Origin: Lysobacterales bacterium
GTDB lineage: Bacteria; Pseudomonadota; Gammaproteobacteria; Xanthomonadales; Xanthomonadaceae
Length of the DNA: 64,000 nucleotides
NCBI GenBank assembly: GCA_016718605.1
Contig: JADKCY010000002.1
Span: 186,001-250,000, forward strand
Direction of reading: 5' to 3'
Shown: piece by piece, positions 49,803 through 58,668 of the stretch
How positions within the stretch are numbered: position 1 is the stretch's first letter
How the letters are laid out: each line of letters begins with the position of its first letter
Notes under the pieces: generated by a model
What the model was told of the DNA's origin: nothing
The model's input: only the letters and a program-made list of their open reading frames with translations
Database searches by the model: none
Program-made: the position numbers and the translations under genes

Positions 49803-51194
49803 CTATTGCGATGAACCACCGGCAGTTGGCTGGAGCGACATCGGCGTATCGCTATCAAAGTCTGCCTGCACGGCGAAAATCTTCGCGCCCTGCAATTTCT
49901 CGCGATTGCGCGGCAGTCCAAAGCGATCGTACTGATCCTTCTGACTGTTGCCGATGAAGTACAGCGTTCCCTTGTCATCCAGCGTGGCGCCAATCGGGAA
50001 ACTCATACCCTCTTTGCCCGCCTCCAAAGGCTTCGCATTGGCAATAGTACGTCCGTCCTCGGACAAACTGAGACGCATCACACGCGAAGGCGGCAAGGCA
50101 CTCTGCACAATCAGCAATTCGCCCTTGCGCGCTGCCATGCCACCGATGGAAGACAATGCAAGTTTGGCCGGCACCGCAAGATCAAACGGCTTTCCAGTGG
50201 CCAGATCAAGCCCGAAAAGGCCGCGCTCGATTTCGGAGAAATACAGCACCTTGCCGTCCGAAGACACTGTTATCGCCAGTAGGCTGGACAAATGCGGCGC
50301 ATGCAAAATGCGTCGGAAGCTGTCATCACGCACTTGGTAAATCGCGTTGTTGAGGCCGTCCAAGGCATAGACAGCGCCATCTGGCCCCACGCTGAGACCG
50401 GTCATCAAAAAACTCTGACCGGGCACTTCAGGCGAAAGAAACTTCTTGATGAAGCTGCCATCCTTCAGGTTGAACTGAAAGATGCCCGCCTTGCCGAGAT
50501 CGCGCTCGGCCTGATAGTTCTTGAAATGCGGCACGGCACTTGAGGCCACCCACAAAAAACCGCGGTCCGCGTCAACCGCGACATCAAACACGGCCCACAG
50601 GCCGTTCTCTTCGTTAGCAGTCACCAGTGGCGTCAGGCGGCCATTGCTGCCCAGCATCGAAACCGATCCCTCACGCGCACTCCCAACCAGCAACTGCTTG
50701 CGTGACGCATCCCAAGCCAGACTCTCCATCAGCAGATCTTCGGCGGGCAGCGTGTAGGCAATTCTGCCGTCACCAAAAGGTGCTCGATTCTGGTCCATGG
50801 CTTGTACCAAATAGCCCCAGACTTCCGTGTTCTGCACGTTTGCAAAGCGTGCGTCGTTGCCTATGTCCTGCGCATAACCGCGCGTCTGCAATTCGAGCAG
50901 GGCGTTATAGGCGGCGCTTTTCTTGTCTTGCTGGGCATACAAGGCCGCAAGTTCGTAGCGGTACTGCCCCACATGCGGCCGCAGCGTCACCAATCGTTCC
51001 AGGACCAGCGCTTCGTTGTCCGCCTGTCCTGCTTGCCGCAACTGCAGCGCAAGCTGAGCCAATTGCGCCGCGTCGGTCATCTTCGCAATGGCTGGGGCCA
51101 CGTCTTCTGGCGCCAGGGGCTTTGGTTCTTGGGCGGCGAGAAAGGAGGCCATCACCAGACAGACCGAAGCAAGAACAAAACGCTGTGTTTTCAT
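49803..51194 (-). CDS. Secreted protein with helical N-domain and beta-propeller (SMP-30/NHL-like)
   Basis: A 463-residue protein with a signal peptide (MKTQRFVLASVCLVMASFLA, cleaved near AAQ). Residues about 35-120 are TPR-like (QLALQLRQAGQADNEALVLERL, YRYELAALYAQQDKKSAAYNALLEL). Residues about 140-440 form a six-bladed propeller: LAWDASRKQLLVGS, GLSVGPDGAVYALDGLNNAIYQV, ITVSSDGKVLYFSEIERGLF and GATLDDKGTLYFIGNS. No catalytic site is evident; it may be a lactonase-like or scaffold protein of the periplasm. The ATG at 51194 (AAGG eight bases upstream) is far better than the frame start at 51368. Divergent from the NUDIX gene. Confidence 0.78.
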   Translation of the reverse strand: MKTQRFVLASVCLVMASFLAAQEPKPLAPEDVAPAIAKMTDAAQLAQLALQLRQAGQADNEALVLERLVTLRPHVGQYRYELAALYAQQDKKSAAYNALLELQTRGYAQDIGNDARFANVQNTEVWGYLVQAMDQNRAPFGDGRIAYTLPAEDLLMESLAWDASRKQLLVGSAREGSVSMLGSNGRLTPLVTANEENGLWAVFDVAVDADRGFLWVASSAVPHFKNYQAERDLGKAGIFQFNLKDGSFIKKFLSPEVPGQSFLMTGLSVGPDGAVYALDGLNNAIYQVRDDSFRRILHAPHLSSLLAITVSSDGKVLYFSEIERGLFGLDLATGKPFDLAVPAKLALSSIGGMAARKGELLIVQSALPPSRVMRLSLSEDGRTIANAKPLEAGKEGMSFPIGATLDDKGTLYFIGNSQKDQYDRFGLPRNREKLQGAKIFAVQADFDSDTPMSLQPTAGGSSQ

Positions 51195-51314
51195 CGATAA
51201 ACCTTTTGAAGAAATGTACGGCCCGGTTCGACCATGGCCCTGAAGACCGCATCGACAACGCAGGGTTCCCGAGCAAGTGGCTATGATGGCATGCAGCCCA
51301 CGGAGACACGCCGC

Positions 51315-51857
51315 ATGTCCACAACCACCCTGACTTTGCACGAGGGTCGCTTCCTCAGGCTCTGCCAACGCGGCCGTTGGGAGTTTGTCGAACGTACCAA
51401 CGCCTCATGCGCTGTGATTATCGTTGCGGTAACGCCAGACCAGGAAGTCCTGTTTGTCGAGCAGTACCGTGAAGCGATCGGCTGCAAAACCATTGAAATG
51501 CCCGCCGGACTGGTCGGCGATATCGACGCAAGCGAATCCATCGAACTGGCCGCCGAACGCGAGTTGCTGGAGGAAACCGGGTGGTCCTGCGATCGGGTAG
51601 AAACGTTAATGAGCGGGCCGTCATCTTCGGGCATGAGCAATGAAATGATCGTATTTGCCCGGGCCCAAGGCTTGCGCCACGTCGGACCCGGCGGCGGCGA
51701 TGCCAGCGAAGCCATCACGGTTCACTGCGTGCCGCTGACAAGCGCAGCGCACTGGCTGAATGCGCAACGACTGGCGGGCTTTTCCATTGATCCGAAACTC
51801 TACGCGGGCCTGTATTTCACTGCCCACGATCCGGATGGCTCGCCCATCTCCCCCTGA
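51315..51857 (+). CDS. NUDIX hydrolase (ADP-sugar pyrophosphatase type)
   Basis: A 180-residue protein with a perfect Nudix box GDIDASESIELAAERELLEE through TGW (68-90). The region before it (AVIIVAVTPDQEVLFVEQYREAIG, TIEMPAGLVGD) matches ADP-ribose/ADP-sugar pyrophosphatases. These cut ADP-ribose or ADP-glucose into AMP and sugar phosphate. ATG 51315 has GGAG nine bases upstream; ATG 51291 is also in frame. Confidence 0.9.
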   Translation: MSTTTLTLHEGRFLRLCQRGRWEFVERTNASCAVIIVAVTPDQEVLFVEQYREAIGCKTIEMPAGLVGDIDASESIELAAERELLEETGWSCDRVETLMSGPSSSGMSNEMIVFARAQGLRHVGPGGGDASEAITVHCVPLTSAAHWLNAQRLAGFSIDPKLYAGLYFTAHDPDGSPISP

Positions 51858-51942
51858 ACCTACCGGGCCTTGCGTACTGAAAGCGGAAGTCTGCGCCGAT
51901 GAAGCACGCTTTGGAGCGCCCGCAGGCAACCACGGTCGCCGC

Positions 51943-52329
51943 TCAATGCATCAGCGCGCCGATCAGCAGCAAGATTGCAGCGACCAACAAGACAAGCCAA
52001 GTCAACAACGTACCAACAAACCGTCCAGGCGACGTTCCCGAACTGGTCGACAAGCCAATCGCGTGAGCCACACGTGCGGCCAGCAAGCTGCCACCGAGCA
52101 GATGAATCCAATAGGCCTCGGCACCGCCCAGCTCCAGCATCAAAATCAGCAGCAGCGCGAGTGGCACGTACTCAACTGCATTGGCGTGAACCCGAACACG
52201 CAATGCCAGATCCGCATGACCAGCATCGCCAATGCCCACGCGATGGCGAAAGCGCGCCTGCACGACACGGATCGCCAGCAACAGAATCAGCAGAGCGCAG
52301 CCAGCCGCGTAAAGCGCAGTGATGGACAT
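51943..52329 (-). CDS. MAPEG family membrane protein
   Basis: A 128-residue protein with four predicted helices: TALYAAGCALLILLLAIRVV, RVHANAVEYVPLALLLILML (family signature with Asn-Ala-Glu-Tyr), HLLGGSLLAARVAHAIGL and a C-terminal hydrophobic segment. Eukaryotic MAPEG proteins are glutathione transferases or leukotriene synthases; the bacterial group is mostly unstudied. Six bases separate it from the DUF4920 gene upstream. Confidence 0.88.
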   Translation of the reverse strand: MSITALYAAGCALLILLLAIRVVQARFRHRVGIGDAGHADLALRVRVHANAVEYVPLALLLILMLELGGAEAYWIHLLGGSLLAARVAHAIGLSTSSGTSPGRFVGTLLTWLVLLVAAILLLIGALMH

Positions 52330-52335
52330 GGCGGA

Positions 52336-52764
52336 TCAGCCCTCAAAAACAACGCTGAAAGCATCAATTCGGTACTCGACTTCCGGCACCGCGAGACCTT
52401 TGGATTCCTCCTGCAAGTGTTGGCGCTGCTTTTCGCTGAGGGTGTGTTGAAACAAACGCCCCCAGACGATGGCGGCCCCAGTGGCATCCTTGCGCACGCT
52501 GAATTCGTGCTCGTGCATCATGACGCGGGCACTGATGCCTTCGCTCTCAAGCTGCATCCAGCAACCTTTGTTCTGGCAAATTTCGACAATTCGACCCGAG
52601 AATTTCTCGTTGCCCTCATCATGCGCGTTCAGGTCGGCAATGGCGGCATGCAAAGGCGTGACATCGCCGTCTGGCATCGGGGCACCGAACTGCTCCTGGG
52701 CCAGTCCAAGGCGCGATGTAAACACACTGACGCACAGTACAGCGATCACTGCAAAAGAACGCAT
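52336..52764 (-). CDS. DUF4920 domain protein, secreted
   Basis: A 142-residue protein with signal peptide MRSFAVIAVLCVSVFTSRLG (cleaved near LAQ). The DUF4920 domain shows FSGRIVEICQNKGCWMQLES, where two cysteines form a CxxxxxC pair, plus HEFSVRKDATGAAIVWGRLF. The role is unknown; the domain resembles OB-fold secreted proteins. ATG 52764 follows GAGGAG by six bases; the longer frame to 52797 would overlap the next gene's stop. First of a pair with the MAPEG gene. Confidence 0.85.
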   Translation of the reverse strand: MRSFAVIAVLCVSVFTSRLGLAQEQFGAPMPDGDVTPLHAAIADLNAHDEGNEKFSGRIVEICQNKGCWMQLESEGISARVMMHEHEFSVRKDATGAAIVWGRLFQHTLSEKQRQHLQEESKGLAVPEVEYRIDAFSVVFEG

Positions 52765-52793
52765 TTGAGACTCCTCAGTTAGGGGATTGAATT

Positions 52794-53669
52794 TCAAACG
52801 GGCACGAACGGCATGGCCCGCAAGGACGCATGCTCATCTGCAACCGAGTATCGGTGCTTTTCATCGCGCTGGACGCTGGCCAGCGCGCAGTCCGGGTCAT
52901 GGGTGAAAAACAGTCGTGTATTGCGTGACAGCATCTCGTTGAGGAAAGTCTGCTTCTCATCGATCAGCAGTTCGGCATTGCGGTCATAGCCCATGGTTAC
53001 CGGCACATGCACCCAAGGCCGCCCAGGGATCAGGTCCGCACAGAACACAAGACCCGGGTTGCCACGCAGCTCTGCCAGCATCAAGCCCGGCGTATGTCCA
53101 TTGCTGAAGTGGAAACAAACGCTCTGCCCCAAGGCTGGCGTGTAGGTGGTATCCACCAATTCCAACCGTCCACTGTCACGCAACAACTGCGGCAGTCCGG
53201 CGATGAAGGAGGCTCGATCGCGCGCATGCGGGGCAGCAGCACGCTCGAAGCCACTTCGACTGACCACGTACGTCGCATTGGGGAACAACAGGCGGGCGGC
53301 TTGCCCCTCACTCCATGCGGCCAGCAGTCCGCCGGCATGATCAAAATGCAGGTGACTCAAGACGACGACATCAATATCGGCATCCGTCAAACCCAGCTCA
53401 GCCAAGGAGTCCAGCAGGACATGGCGATCTTCTGTCACGCCAAAACGCTCGCGCAGTTTGGGATCGAAGAACGCCCCGATACCGGTTTCGAACAGTACGC
53501 GCTTGCCATTGAGACCTTCCGCCAACAAGGCGCGGCACGCCAGATCAATACGGTTGTCGGATTCAACTTTGACCCACTTCGACCACATCGCGCGCGGCGC
53601 ATTGCCGAACATCGCGCCGCCATCGAGCTTCTGACGGTTACCCGCCAGTGACCACAATTTCACCGCCAT
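52794..53669 (-). CDS. MBL-fold metallo-hydrolase
   Basis: A 291-residue metallo-beta-lactamase-fold enzyme. Zinc ligands are in SHLHFDHAGG (HxHxDH), in FSNGHTPGLML and in FCADLIPG, with a last ligand in LFFTHDPDCALA. The N-terminal GNRQKLDGGAMFGNAPRAMW is typical of the group near lactonases and N-acyl homoserine lactonase AhlD-type proteins, but the substrate cannot be assigned. No signal peptide. It is 9 bases downstream of ggt, in the same direction. Confidence 0.88.
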   Translation of the reverse strand: MAVKLWSLAGNRQKLDGGAMFGNAPRAMWSKWVKVESDNRIDLACRALLAEGLNGKRVLFETGIGAFFDPKLRERFGVTEDRHVLLDSLAELGLTDADIDVVVLSHLHFDHAGGLLAAWSEGQAARLLFPNATYVVSRSGFERAAAPHARDRASFIAGLPQLLRDSGRLELVDTTYTPALGQSVCFHFSNGHTPGLMLAELRGNPGLVFCADLIPGRPWVHVPVTMGYDRNAELLIDEKQTFLNEMLSRNTRLFFTHDPDCALASVQRDEKHRYSVADEHASLRAMPFVPV

Positions 53670-53678
53670 CGCTGCACC

Positions 53679-55391
53679 TCAACGGAAAATCTTGTCATCG
53701 TCGCTTTCATCGCCTGTGCTGCCTTTGCCGACATCCTTCCAGCGCCCGTCCGCACCCGCCTCCACCGCACCCGTAAGACGGTTCCAGACCACGACTTGCA
53801 TGTTGCCCCAGGTGTCACGCCCGGTTTCGAGTTGATACCCTCGCTCACGCAAGTCGGCCTGCGCTTCGACGCTCAATGCACCCTCCTCGATCGATACGAC
53901 ATCAGGCAAATACTGATGATGGATGCGCGGCAAGTCAGCCGTTGACTGTGCACCGCCGCCGTCCATCAAATGCAAGATTCCCAGCAACACCATGCTGATG
54001 ATGCGGCTGCCACCCGGGGTACCGAGGATGCCAACGCGCTCGTCACTAATGACGAAACTGGGCGACATTGAGGACAGCGGTCGCTTGCCTGGGGCAATCG
54101 CATTGGCATCTTGCCCCACCAGACCAAACGCATTGGGAACACCGGTCTTGATCGAAAAGTCATCCATTTCGTTGTTGAGCAAAAAGCCCGTTCCCGGCAC
54201 CACAAACGCGTTGCCATAGGGCAGATTGACGGTTTGAGTGACAGCAACCAGATTGCCATCGGTGTCGAGCAGCGAAAAATGTGTGGTGTCGTCACGCTCG
54301 ATCGACTCACCGACGCCGGGCAACAAGTCACTCGGCGTCGCGCGATGCGGATGGATGCTGGCACGCAGGCCGGCGGCATAGTCGGCGCTCATCAGCATCG
54401 CCACCGGGACCTCGACGAAATCCGGATCACCCAGATAGATCGCGCGGTCACGATAGGCGCGCCGCATCGACTCAATGGTCAGATGCGTCCGCTGGAACGG
54501 CTGCAGATCGGTGTAGCGATAGCCATCAAGGATATTCAGCACTTCGGCCAACGCAATGCCGCCAGAGGAAGGTGGCGGCGCGGTGATGATTTCAAACCCG
54601 CGATGCTGGATCCGCAGTGGTTCACGTTCCACCACTTGGTAGTTGGCCAGATCCGTTTCGCTCCAGATCCCCCCACCCGCACGAACCCCCGCGACCAACT
54701 GACTGGCATAGCGCCCCGCGTAAAATCCCTTCTCACCGTGCGCTGCAAGCAACTCCAGCGTTCGCGCATAGTCCGGGTTGAACATTTTCTGGCCGACTTT
54801 GGGCACCTGTCCGCCCGGCAGAAATACGCCAGCGGAACCGGGGTCATTGCTCAGCGCCTGCACACGCCAAGCCATCATCTCAGCGTTCTTGCGACTAAAG
54901 GTCCATCCCTCGCGAGCAAGACGGATCGCCGGCGCGAGTGAACGCGCCAGCGGCAATCGACCATATTTGCGTGAGACATGCACCAAACCTGCCGGCAACC
55001 CGGGGATCGCTGCTGCCAAGGGGCCGTCAATACTGCCTTTGGGGATGGGGTTACGGTCTTTGTCGAGGAACATGTCCGCACTGGATGCCAGCGGCGCCCG
55101 CTCACGCGCATCGACGAATACCACGCGGTTCTCGCTGGCAAGGTGAAGCAGGAAAAAGCCACCGCCGCCAATCCCCGAACTCTCGGGCTCGACCAAACCA
55201 AGCATCGCGCTGACCGCTACCGCGGCATCAAACGCATTGCCACCCGCCGCCAGCACTTCCATGCCGGCATCAGTCGCCTGCGCATTGGAGGTCGCAATGG
55301 CCGGACGCAACGGCGCCACCGTGTCCGCAGCCAATGCCGAGGTCGCACAACAGGCAACCACCAGCATTGCCGCACGCATCATCCTGGTCAT
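53679..55391 (-). CDS. ggt: Gamma-glutamyltransferase (glutathione hydrolase) proenzyme
   Basis: A 570-residue secreted proenzyme: signal peptide ending SALAAD, then ATSNAQATDAGMEVLAAGGN, VEPESSGIGGGGFFLLHLA. The self-cleavage and catalytic threonine is in DDTTHFSLLDTDGNLVAVTQ, followed by GFLLNNEMDDFS, and KRPLSSMSPSFVI. It cleaves glutathione in the periplasm and transfers or hydrolyses the gamma-glutamyl group. Its ATG overlaps the ferredoxin stop (ATGA). The C-terminus ends in an acidic, disordered tail. Confidence 0.95.
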   Translation of the reverse strand: MTRMMRAAMLVVACCATSALAADTVAPLRPAIATSNAQATDAGMEVLAAGGNAFDAAVAVSAMLGLVEPESSGIGGGGFFLLHLASENRVVFVDARERAPLASSADMFLDKDRNPIPKGSIDGPLAAAIPGLPAGLVHVSRKYGRLPLARSLAPAIRLAREGWTFSRKNAEMMAWRVQALSNDPGSAGVFLPGGQVPKVGQKMFNPDYARTLELLAAHGEKGFYAGRYASQLVAGVRAGGGIWSETDLANYQVVEREPLRIQHRGFEIITAPPPSSGGIALAEVLNILDGYRYTDLQPFQRTHLTIESMRRAYRDRAIYLGDPDFVEVPVAMLMSADYAAGLRASIHPHRATPSDLLPGVGESIERDDTTHFSLLDTDGNLVAVTQTVNLPYGNAFVVPGTGFLLNNEMDDFSIKTGVPNAFGLVGQDANAIAPGKRPLSSMSPSFVISDERVGILGTPGGSRIISMVLLGILHLMDGGGAQSTADLPRIHHQYLPDVVSIEEGALSVEAQADLRERGYQLETGRDTWGNMQVVVWNRLTGAVEAGADGRWKDVGKGSTGDESDDDKIFR

Positions 55392-55642
55392 GCCACCTCT
55401 CCCGTCAACAGATTGAATTTGATCAGCAATTGCGCGTGCGTTTCGGGCACCGATGGATCCGGGTCAATGCACTCGACCGGACAAACCGCCATGCACTGAG
55501 GCTCGTCGAAGTGCCCGACGCACTCCGTGCAACGGTCCGGGTTGATCTCGTAAATTGACTCGCCTTGCGAGATGGCCTGATTGGGGCAAGCGGGCTCACA
55601 GACGTCGCAATTGATGCAAAGCGAATTGATCAGCAGCGCCAT
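55388..55642 (-). CDS. YfhL family 4Fe-4S dicluster ferredoxin
   Basis: An 84-residue ferredoxin with eight ligand cysteines: Cys9, 12, 15, 19 (CINCDVCEPAC) and Cys38, 41, 50, 54 (CTECVGHFDEPQCMAVC). The spacing CX2CX8CX3C of the second site marks the YfhL/Alvin type, with two low-potential 4Fe-4S clusters. Partners are unknown. I begin at ATG 55642 (MALLINSLC), the family start; the frame opens five codons earlier. Placement next to ggt and coaD resembles the order in other Xanthomonadales. Confidence 0.93.
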   Translation of the reverse strand: MALLINSLCINCDVCEPACPNQAISQGESIYEINPDRCTECVGHFDEPQCMAVCPVECIDPDPSVPETHAQLLIKFNLLTGEVA

Positions 55643-55661
55643 GGATACGCCAGACAAAGGA

Positions 55662-55681
55662 ACCCCCGGAAAACCGGGGGT
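55662..55681 (-). terminator. Hairpin after the small lipoprotein gene
   Basis: On the minus strand ACCCCCGG, loop TTTT, CCGGGGGT gives a perfect eight-base stem, followed by TCCTTTGT. It begins 10 bases after the lipoprotein stop and lies 20 bases before the ferredoxin start. Confidence 0.6.
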
Positions 55682-55690
55682 CCAAGAGGA

Positions 55691-56194
55691 TTACTTGGCT
55701 TCGACCACAACGAAGGTCGCGCCCGTGGCTTCAACAAGTGGCCTCGCCCGCTCTGCTTCGCTTGCCGCACCGATGTAGAGCACGCGAACATCCTTCATCG
55801 AGCCTTCCGAAGCGCCAGTGAAGGCTTCGACGATCAAATCTGCCATTTTGGCGTACTCAGGACCGCCAAAGGCCAGCATGTTGCCGGGCAGAACGCCCTG
55901 TGCAACCACGCCCGCAACCTGATCCGCTTGACGATTGAACTGGTCCTCGAAATCGGCCGCGGTTGCGGTCGGGAGGTAATACATGAACGGGCTGCTGCGT
56001 ATGCCTTCCATGTTCTGCTTTACCGCCTGGGTCAGATAAAGGCGCCAAGCGCGATCATCGGCCGGATCGGTCGGCACCGTCAGTAGAGCTTGCGCCGCCG
56101 GTTGCGCCGCAGTTTCGGCAGGCTTGTCGCCACCGCAGGCACTCAATCCGAAGGCCACGCAGGCCGAGACCATCAACACGTGCAGTTTGTTCAT
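55691..56194 (-). CDS. Small lipoprotein of unknown function
   Basis: A 167-residue protein with lipobox GLSAC (Cys20), so it is probably lipid-anchored. After a short Ala/Pro linker comes a helical domain (DDRAWRLYLTQAVKQNMEGI, PFMYYLPTATAADFEDQFNRQADQVAGVV) and a C-terminal alpha/beta part (VRVLYIGAASEAERARPLVEATGATFVVVEAK). I do not recognise the family. The Asp after the lipobox pair is absent (Cys-Gly), so no inner-membrane retention signal is evident. It is between coaD and the ferredoxin gene, same strand, with its own terminator-like hairpin. Confidence 0.8.
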   Translation of the reverse strand: MNKLHVLMVSACVAFGLSACGGDKPAETAAQPAAQALLTVPTDPADDRAWRLYLTQAVKQNMEGIRSSPFMYYLPTATAADFEDQFNRQADQVAGVVAQGVLPGNMLAFGGPEYAKMADLIVEAFTGASEGSMKDVRVLYIGAASEAERARPLVEATGATFVVVEAK

Positions 56195-56246
56195 CGGGGA
56201 CTTCCTTTCAGTCGATCAACACTGGCAGCCAATTGAATGAAGGGAC

Positions 56247-56744
56247 TCAGGCGCGCTGCCAGCGCTTCTTGAGTGCCGCATCCACAAGCGGATGCACGAA
56301 TCCGGACACATCTCCACCCAGTCGAGCGATCTCTCGCACCAGTGAAGAAGAAATAAAACTGTATTGCTCGGCAGGCGTCAGGAACAGGGTTTCGACCTCG
56401 GGGATCAGATGACGGTTCATGCTGGCCATCTGGAACTCGTACTCGAAATCCGATACCGCGCGGAGTCCGCGCAACAGCACACCACCGCCAACGCGACGAA
56501 CGAAATCCGCCAGCAGCGTATCAAAACCGAGCACCTCAACGTTCGGAATGTCGGCCAGACAGGTCTGCGCCAGTGCGATGCGGTCAGCAAGCTCGAAGCC
56601 CGGTCCTTTATTGGGACTTTCCGCCACTCCCACCACGATGCGCTCAAACAGCGGAGCAGCTCGTGCCACCAAGTCGATGTGACCATTGGTAATCGGATCA
56701 AAGGTGCCGGGATAGACGGCTACACGTTGTCGACTAAGACTCAT
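56247..56744 (-). CDS. coaD: Phosphopantetheine adenylyltransferase
   Basis: A 165-residue enzyme with VAVYPGTFDPITNGHIDLVARA (the TxGH site), VVGVAESPNKGP, LLRGLRAVSDFEYEFQMASM and YSFISSSLVREIARLGG. It transfers AMP from ATP to 4'-phosphopantetheine, the penultimate step in coenzyme A synthesis. Located 73 bases after rsmD on the same strand, the usual rsmD-coaD pairing. Confidence 0.97.
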   Translation of the reverse strand: MSLSRQRVAVYPGTFDPITNGHIDLVARAAPLFERIVVGVAESPNKGPGFELADRIALAQTCLADIPNVEVLGFDTLLADFVRRVGGGVLLRGLRAVSDFEYEFQMASMNRHLIPEVETLFLTPAEQYSFISSSLVREIARLGGDVSGFVHPLVDAALKKRWQRA

Positions 56745-56817
56745 CCGGGGTCATCACAGGGTTAACGGAACGCGCGCAGTGTAGCTGACCCGATTCAACA
56801 ACGGCGGTCAGGGAAGT

Positions 56818-57408
56818 TCACAGCTGACGTTTCAGCAAGGTGTACCGGACGTCGCGCGTCGCGCCCTCGCGATGCAGCACCCAACCCGGCAACGGTGGTA
56901 GGACAGCCGACGCGGACTGTTCCAGATAGAGCCAACTGCGCGCGCTCATGCGCGCTATCAGCCTCGCCAACAAGGCATCCTGCAGACCGACAGCAAATGG
57001 TGGGTCGACGAACGCGAGATCGAATGGCGTCTGTGATGGCTCTCGCAGCCATTCCACAACGTCCGCATTGACAACGCGCATCTGCTCCGCCTTCAAACGC
57101 GCACAGCTGGCCTGCAATGCCGCAAAGGCGACCCGGTCGCGTTCGACCAGAGTGACCGACGACGCGCCTCGCGACGCCGCCTCGAAGCCGAGCGCGCCAC
57201 TACCGGCATAGGCGTCTAGAACACACAGCCCGGCAATGTCGAATTGCAACCAGTTGAACACGGTTTCGCGCACACGGTCCGCGCTTGGGCGCAACCCCGC
57301 AACCTCAGGCACTGGCAGTCGGGTGCCACGCCAACGCCCGCCAATGACGCGAACTTCGCCAGTTGCCGCGGGCTTGCGGGGCATGACGTGGGAAACAGGT
57401 GGTTTCAT
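56818..57408 (-). CDS. rsmD: 16S rRNA (guanine(966)-N(2))-methyltransferase RsmD
   Basis: A 196-residue methyltransferase. Motif I is LCVLDAYAGSGALGFEAASRG; the catalytic motif NPPY reads DPPF in FDLAFVDPPFAVG; the N-terminus has VRVIGGRWRGTRLPVPEVAGLRPSADRVRETVFNWL. It methylates G966 of 16S rRNA in the assembled small subunit. The start may be ATG 57408 or ATG 57384 (MPRKPAATGEVRVI). Divergent from ftsY, as in many gammaproteobacteria. Confidence 0.94.
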   Translation of the reverse strand: MKPPVSHVMPRKPAATGEVRVIGGRWRGTRLPVPEVAGLRPSADRVRETVFNWLQFDIAGLCVLDAYAGSGALGFEAASRGASSVTLVERDRVAFAALQASCARLKAEQMRVVNADVVEWLREPSQTPFDLAFVDPPFAVGLQDALLARLIARMSARSWLYLEQSASAVLPPLPGWVLHREGATRDVRYTLLKRQL

Positions 57409-57455
57409 GGTTGTCAGTCTAACCAGACTGGACTGTTAACATGAGTGTTCCAAAG

Positions 57456-57469
57456 GCTGCTTAAGCAGC
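57456..57469. promoter_or_regulatory. Perfect palindrome in the rsmD-ftsY gap
   Basis: GCTGCTTAAGCAGC is a perfect 14-base palindrome, 30 bases before the ftsY ATG and 48 bases before rsmD. It may be an operator or a hairpin in the ftsY leader. A smaller repeat CAGTCT-AACC-AGACTG (57415-57430) stands nearer rsmD. Confidence 0.35.
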
Positions 57470-57498
57470 TGCCCTGATTTCGCAGCGATTGCATCCCC

Positions 57499-58665
57499 AT
57501 GTTCAAGTTCTGGAAGAAGGCTCCCGCGCAACCCGACGCAACGACCGGCCCCGCTGACGACGCGGTACCCGCAGCATTGCAGGTCTCGGCGTCAGCGCCA
57601 CAAGTCACCGAGACGGCAGAAGATGCCGTCGTCCAAGCGGCAGGTACGCCAATCATCGCGCCTCCGGTGGCCATTGCCGTATCCGACACCACAGAGTCGG
57701 CGCCGTCCGAGGTACCGACCTTGGACGAAGACCAACCGCCTGCGCCAACATCACAACGCGTGAGTTGGCGTGAACGTCTTGCCGCCAGTGGGTTTGCGCG
57801 CGGCCTGACTGCACTATTCCAACGCAATCCACGTCTCGATGACGACCTGCTTGATGACATCGAAACCTGTCTGCTGACCGCTGACGTCGGCGTCTCCGCC
57901 ACCCAATCCCTGATTGACGACCTGCGGCGCCGCATGCACAAGCGCGAGTTCGCCAATGCTGCCGAGCTGCTTTCGGCGCTGCGCAGTGCGTTGCGCGAGA
58001 TGCTGGTTCCAGTCGCCGTGCCACTCGACACATCCAGCGCGCGCCCGTTCGTCATTCTCACTGTCGGAGTCAATGGCGTCGGCAAGACCACCAGCATTGG
58101 CAAAATGGCGTGGCGTTTCCAGCAGCAAGGCAAACATGTCCTGCTGGCCGCGGGCGATACCTTCCGCGCCGCAGCCGTTGAGCAACTCAAGACGTGGGGC
58201 GCCAGACATCAGGTGCCGGTAGTTTCGCAGGGTCAGAACGCGGACTCGGCTTCGGTCATCTTTGATGCACTGCAATCGGCCCAAGCAAAACACGTCGATG
58301 TACTGATCGCCGATACCGCCGGCCGACTGCATACGCAGAGTGGACTTATGGACGAACTCGCCAAGGTGCGCCGTGTGCTCGGCAAGCTCGATGCCAGCGC
58401 CCCGCACGAGGTTTTGATGGTGATCGACGGCACGACGGGACAAAATGCCATCAGCCAAGTCCGCCAGTTCCGGCAACACGCGAGGGTGACCGGACTGGTC
58501 GTCACCAAGTTGGATGGCACCGCCAAGGGCGGCGTGATTTTCGCGTTGGCGCGCGAATTTGGCTTGCCCATCCGCTTTGTGGGATTGGGGGAGAAAGCGC
58601 CCGATCTTCGCGAGTTCGACCCCGATGCCTTCGTGGATGCGCTGTTACCCCATAGCCTCGGATAG
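57499..58665 (+). CDS. ftsY: Signal recognition particle receptor FtsY
   Basis: A 388-residue SRP-family GTPase. The acidic, low-complexity A domain (about 1-85) is short compared with E. coli; the NG domain follows: RLDDDLLDDIETCLLTADVG, G1 GVNGVGKTTSIGKMA, DTFRAAAVEQLKTW, DTAGRLHTQ, TKLDGTAKGGVIFALA and the terminal GLGEKAPDLREFDPDAFVDALL. It docks ribosome-SRP complexes at the inner membrane. Four bases separate it from mutY. Confidence 0.97.
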   Translation: MFKFWKKAPAQPDATTGPADDAVPAALQVSASAPQVTETAEDAVVQAAGTPIIAPPVAIAVSDTTESAPSEVPTLDEDQPPAPTSQRVSWRERLAASGFARGLTALFQRNPRLDDDLLDDIETCLLTADVGVSATQSLIDDLRRRMHKREFANAAELLSALRSALREMLVPVAVPLDTSSARPFVILTVGVNGVGKTTSIGKMAWRFQQQGKHVLLAAGDTFRAAAVEQLKTWGARHQVPVVSQGQNADSASVIFDALQSAQAKHVDVLIADTAGRLHTQSGLMDELAKVRRVLGKLDASAPHEVLMVIDGTTGQNAISQVRQFRQHARVTGLVVTKLDGTAKGGVIFALAREFGLPIRFVGLGEKAPDLREFDPDAFVDALLPHSLG

Positions 58666-58668
58666 CGC

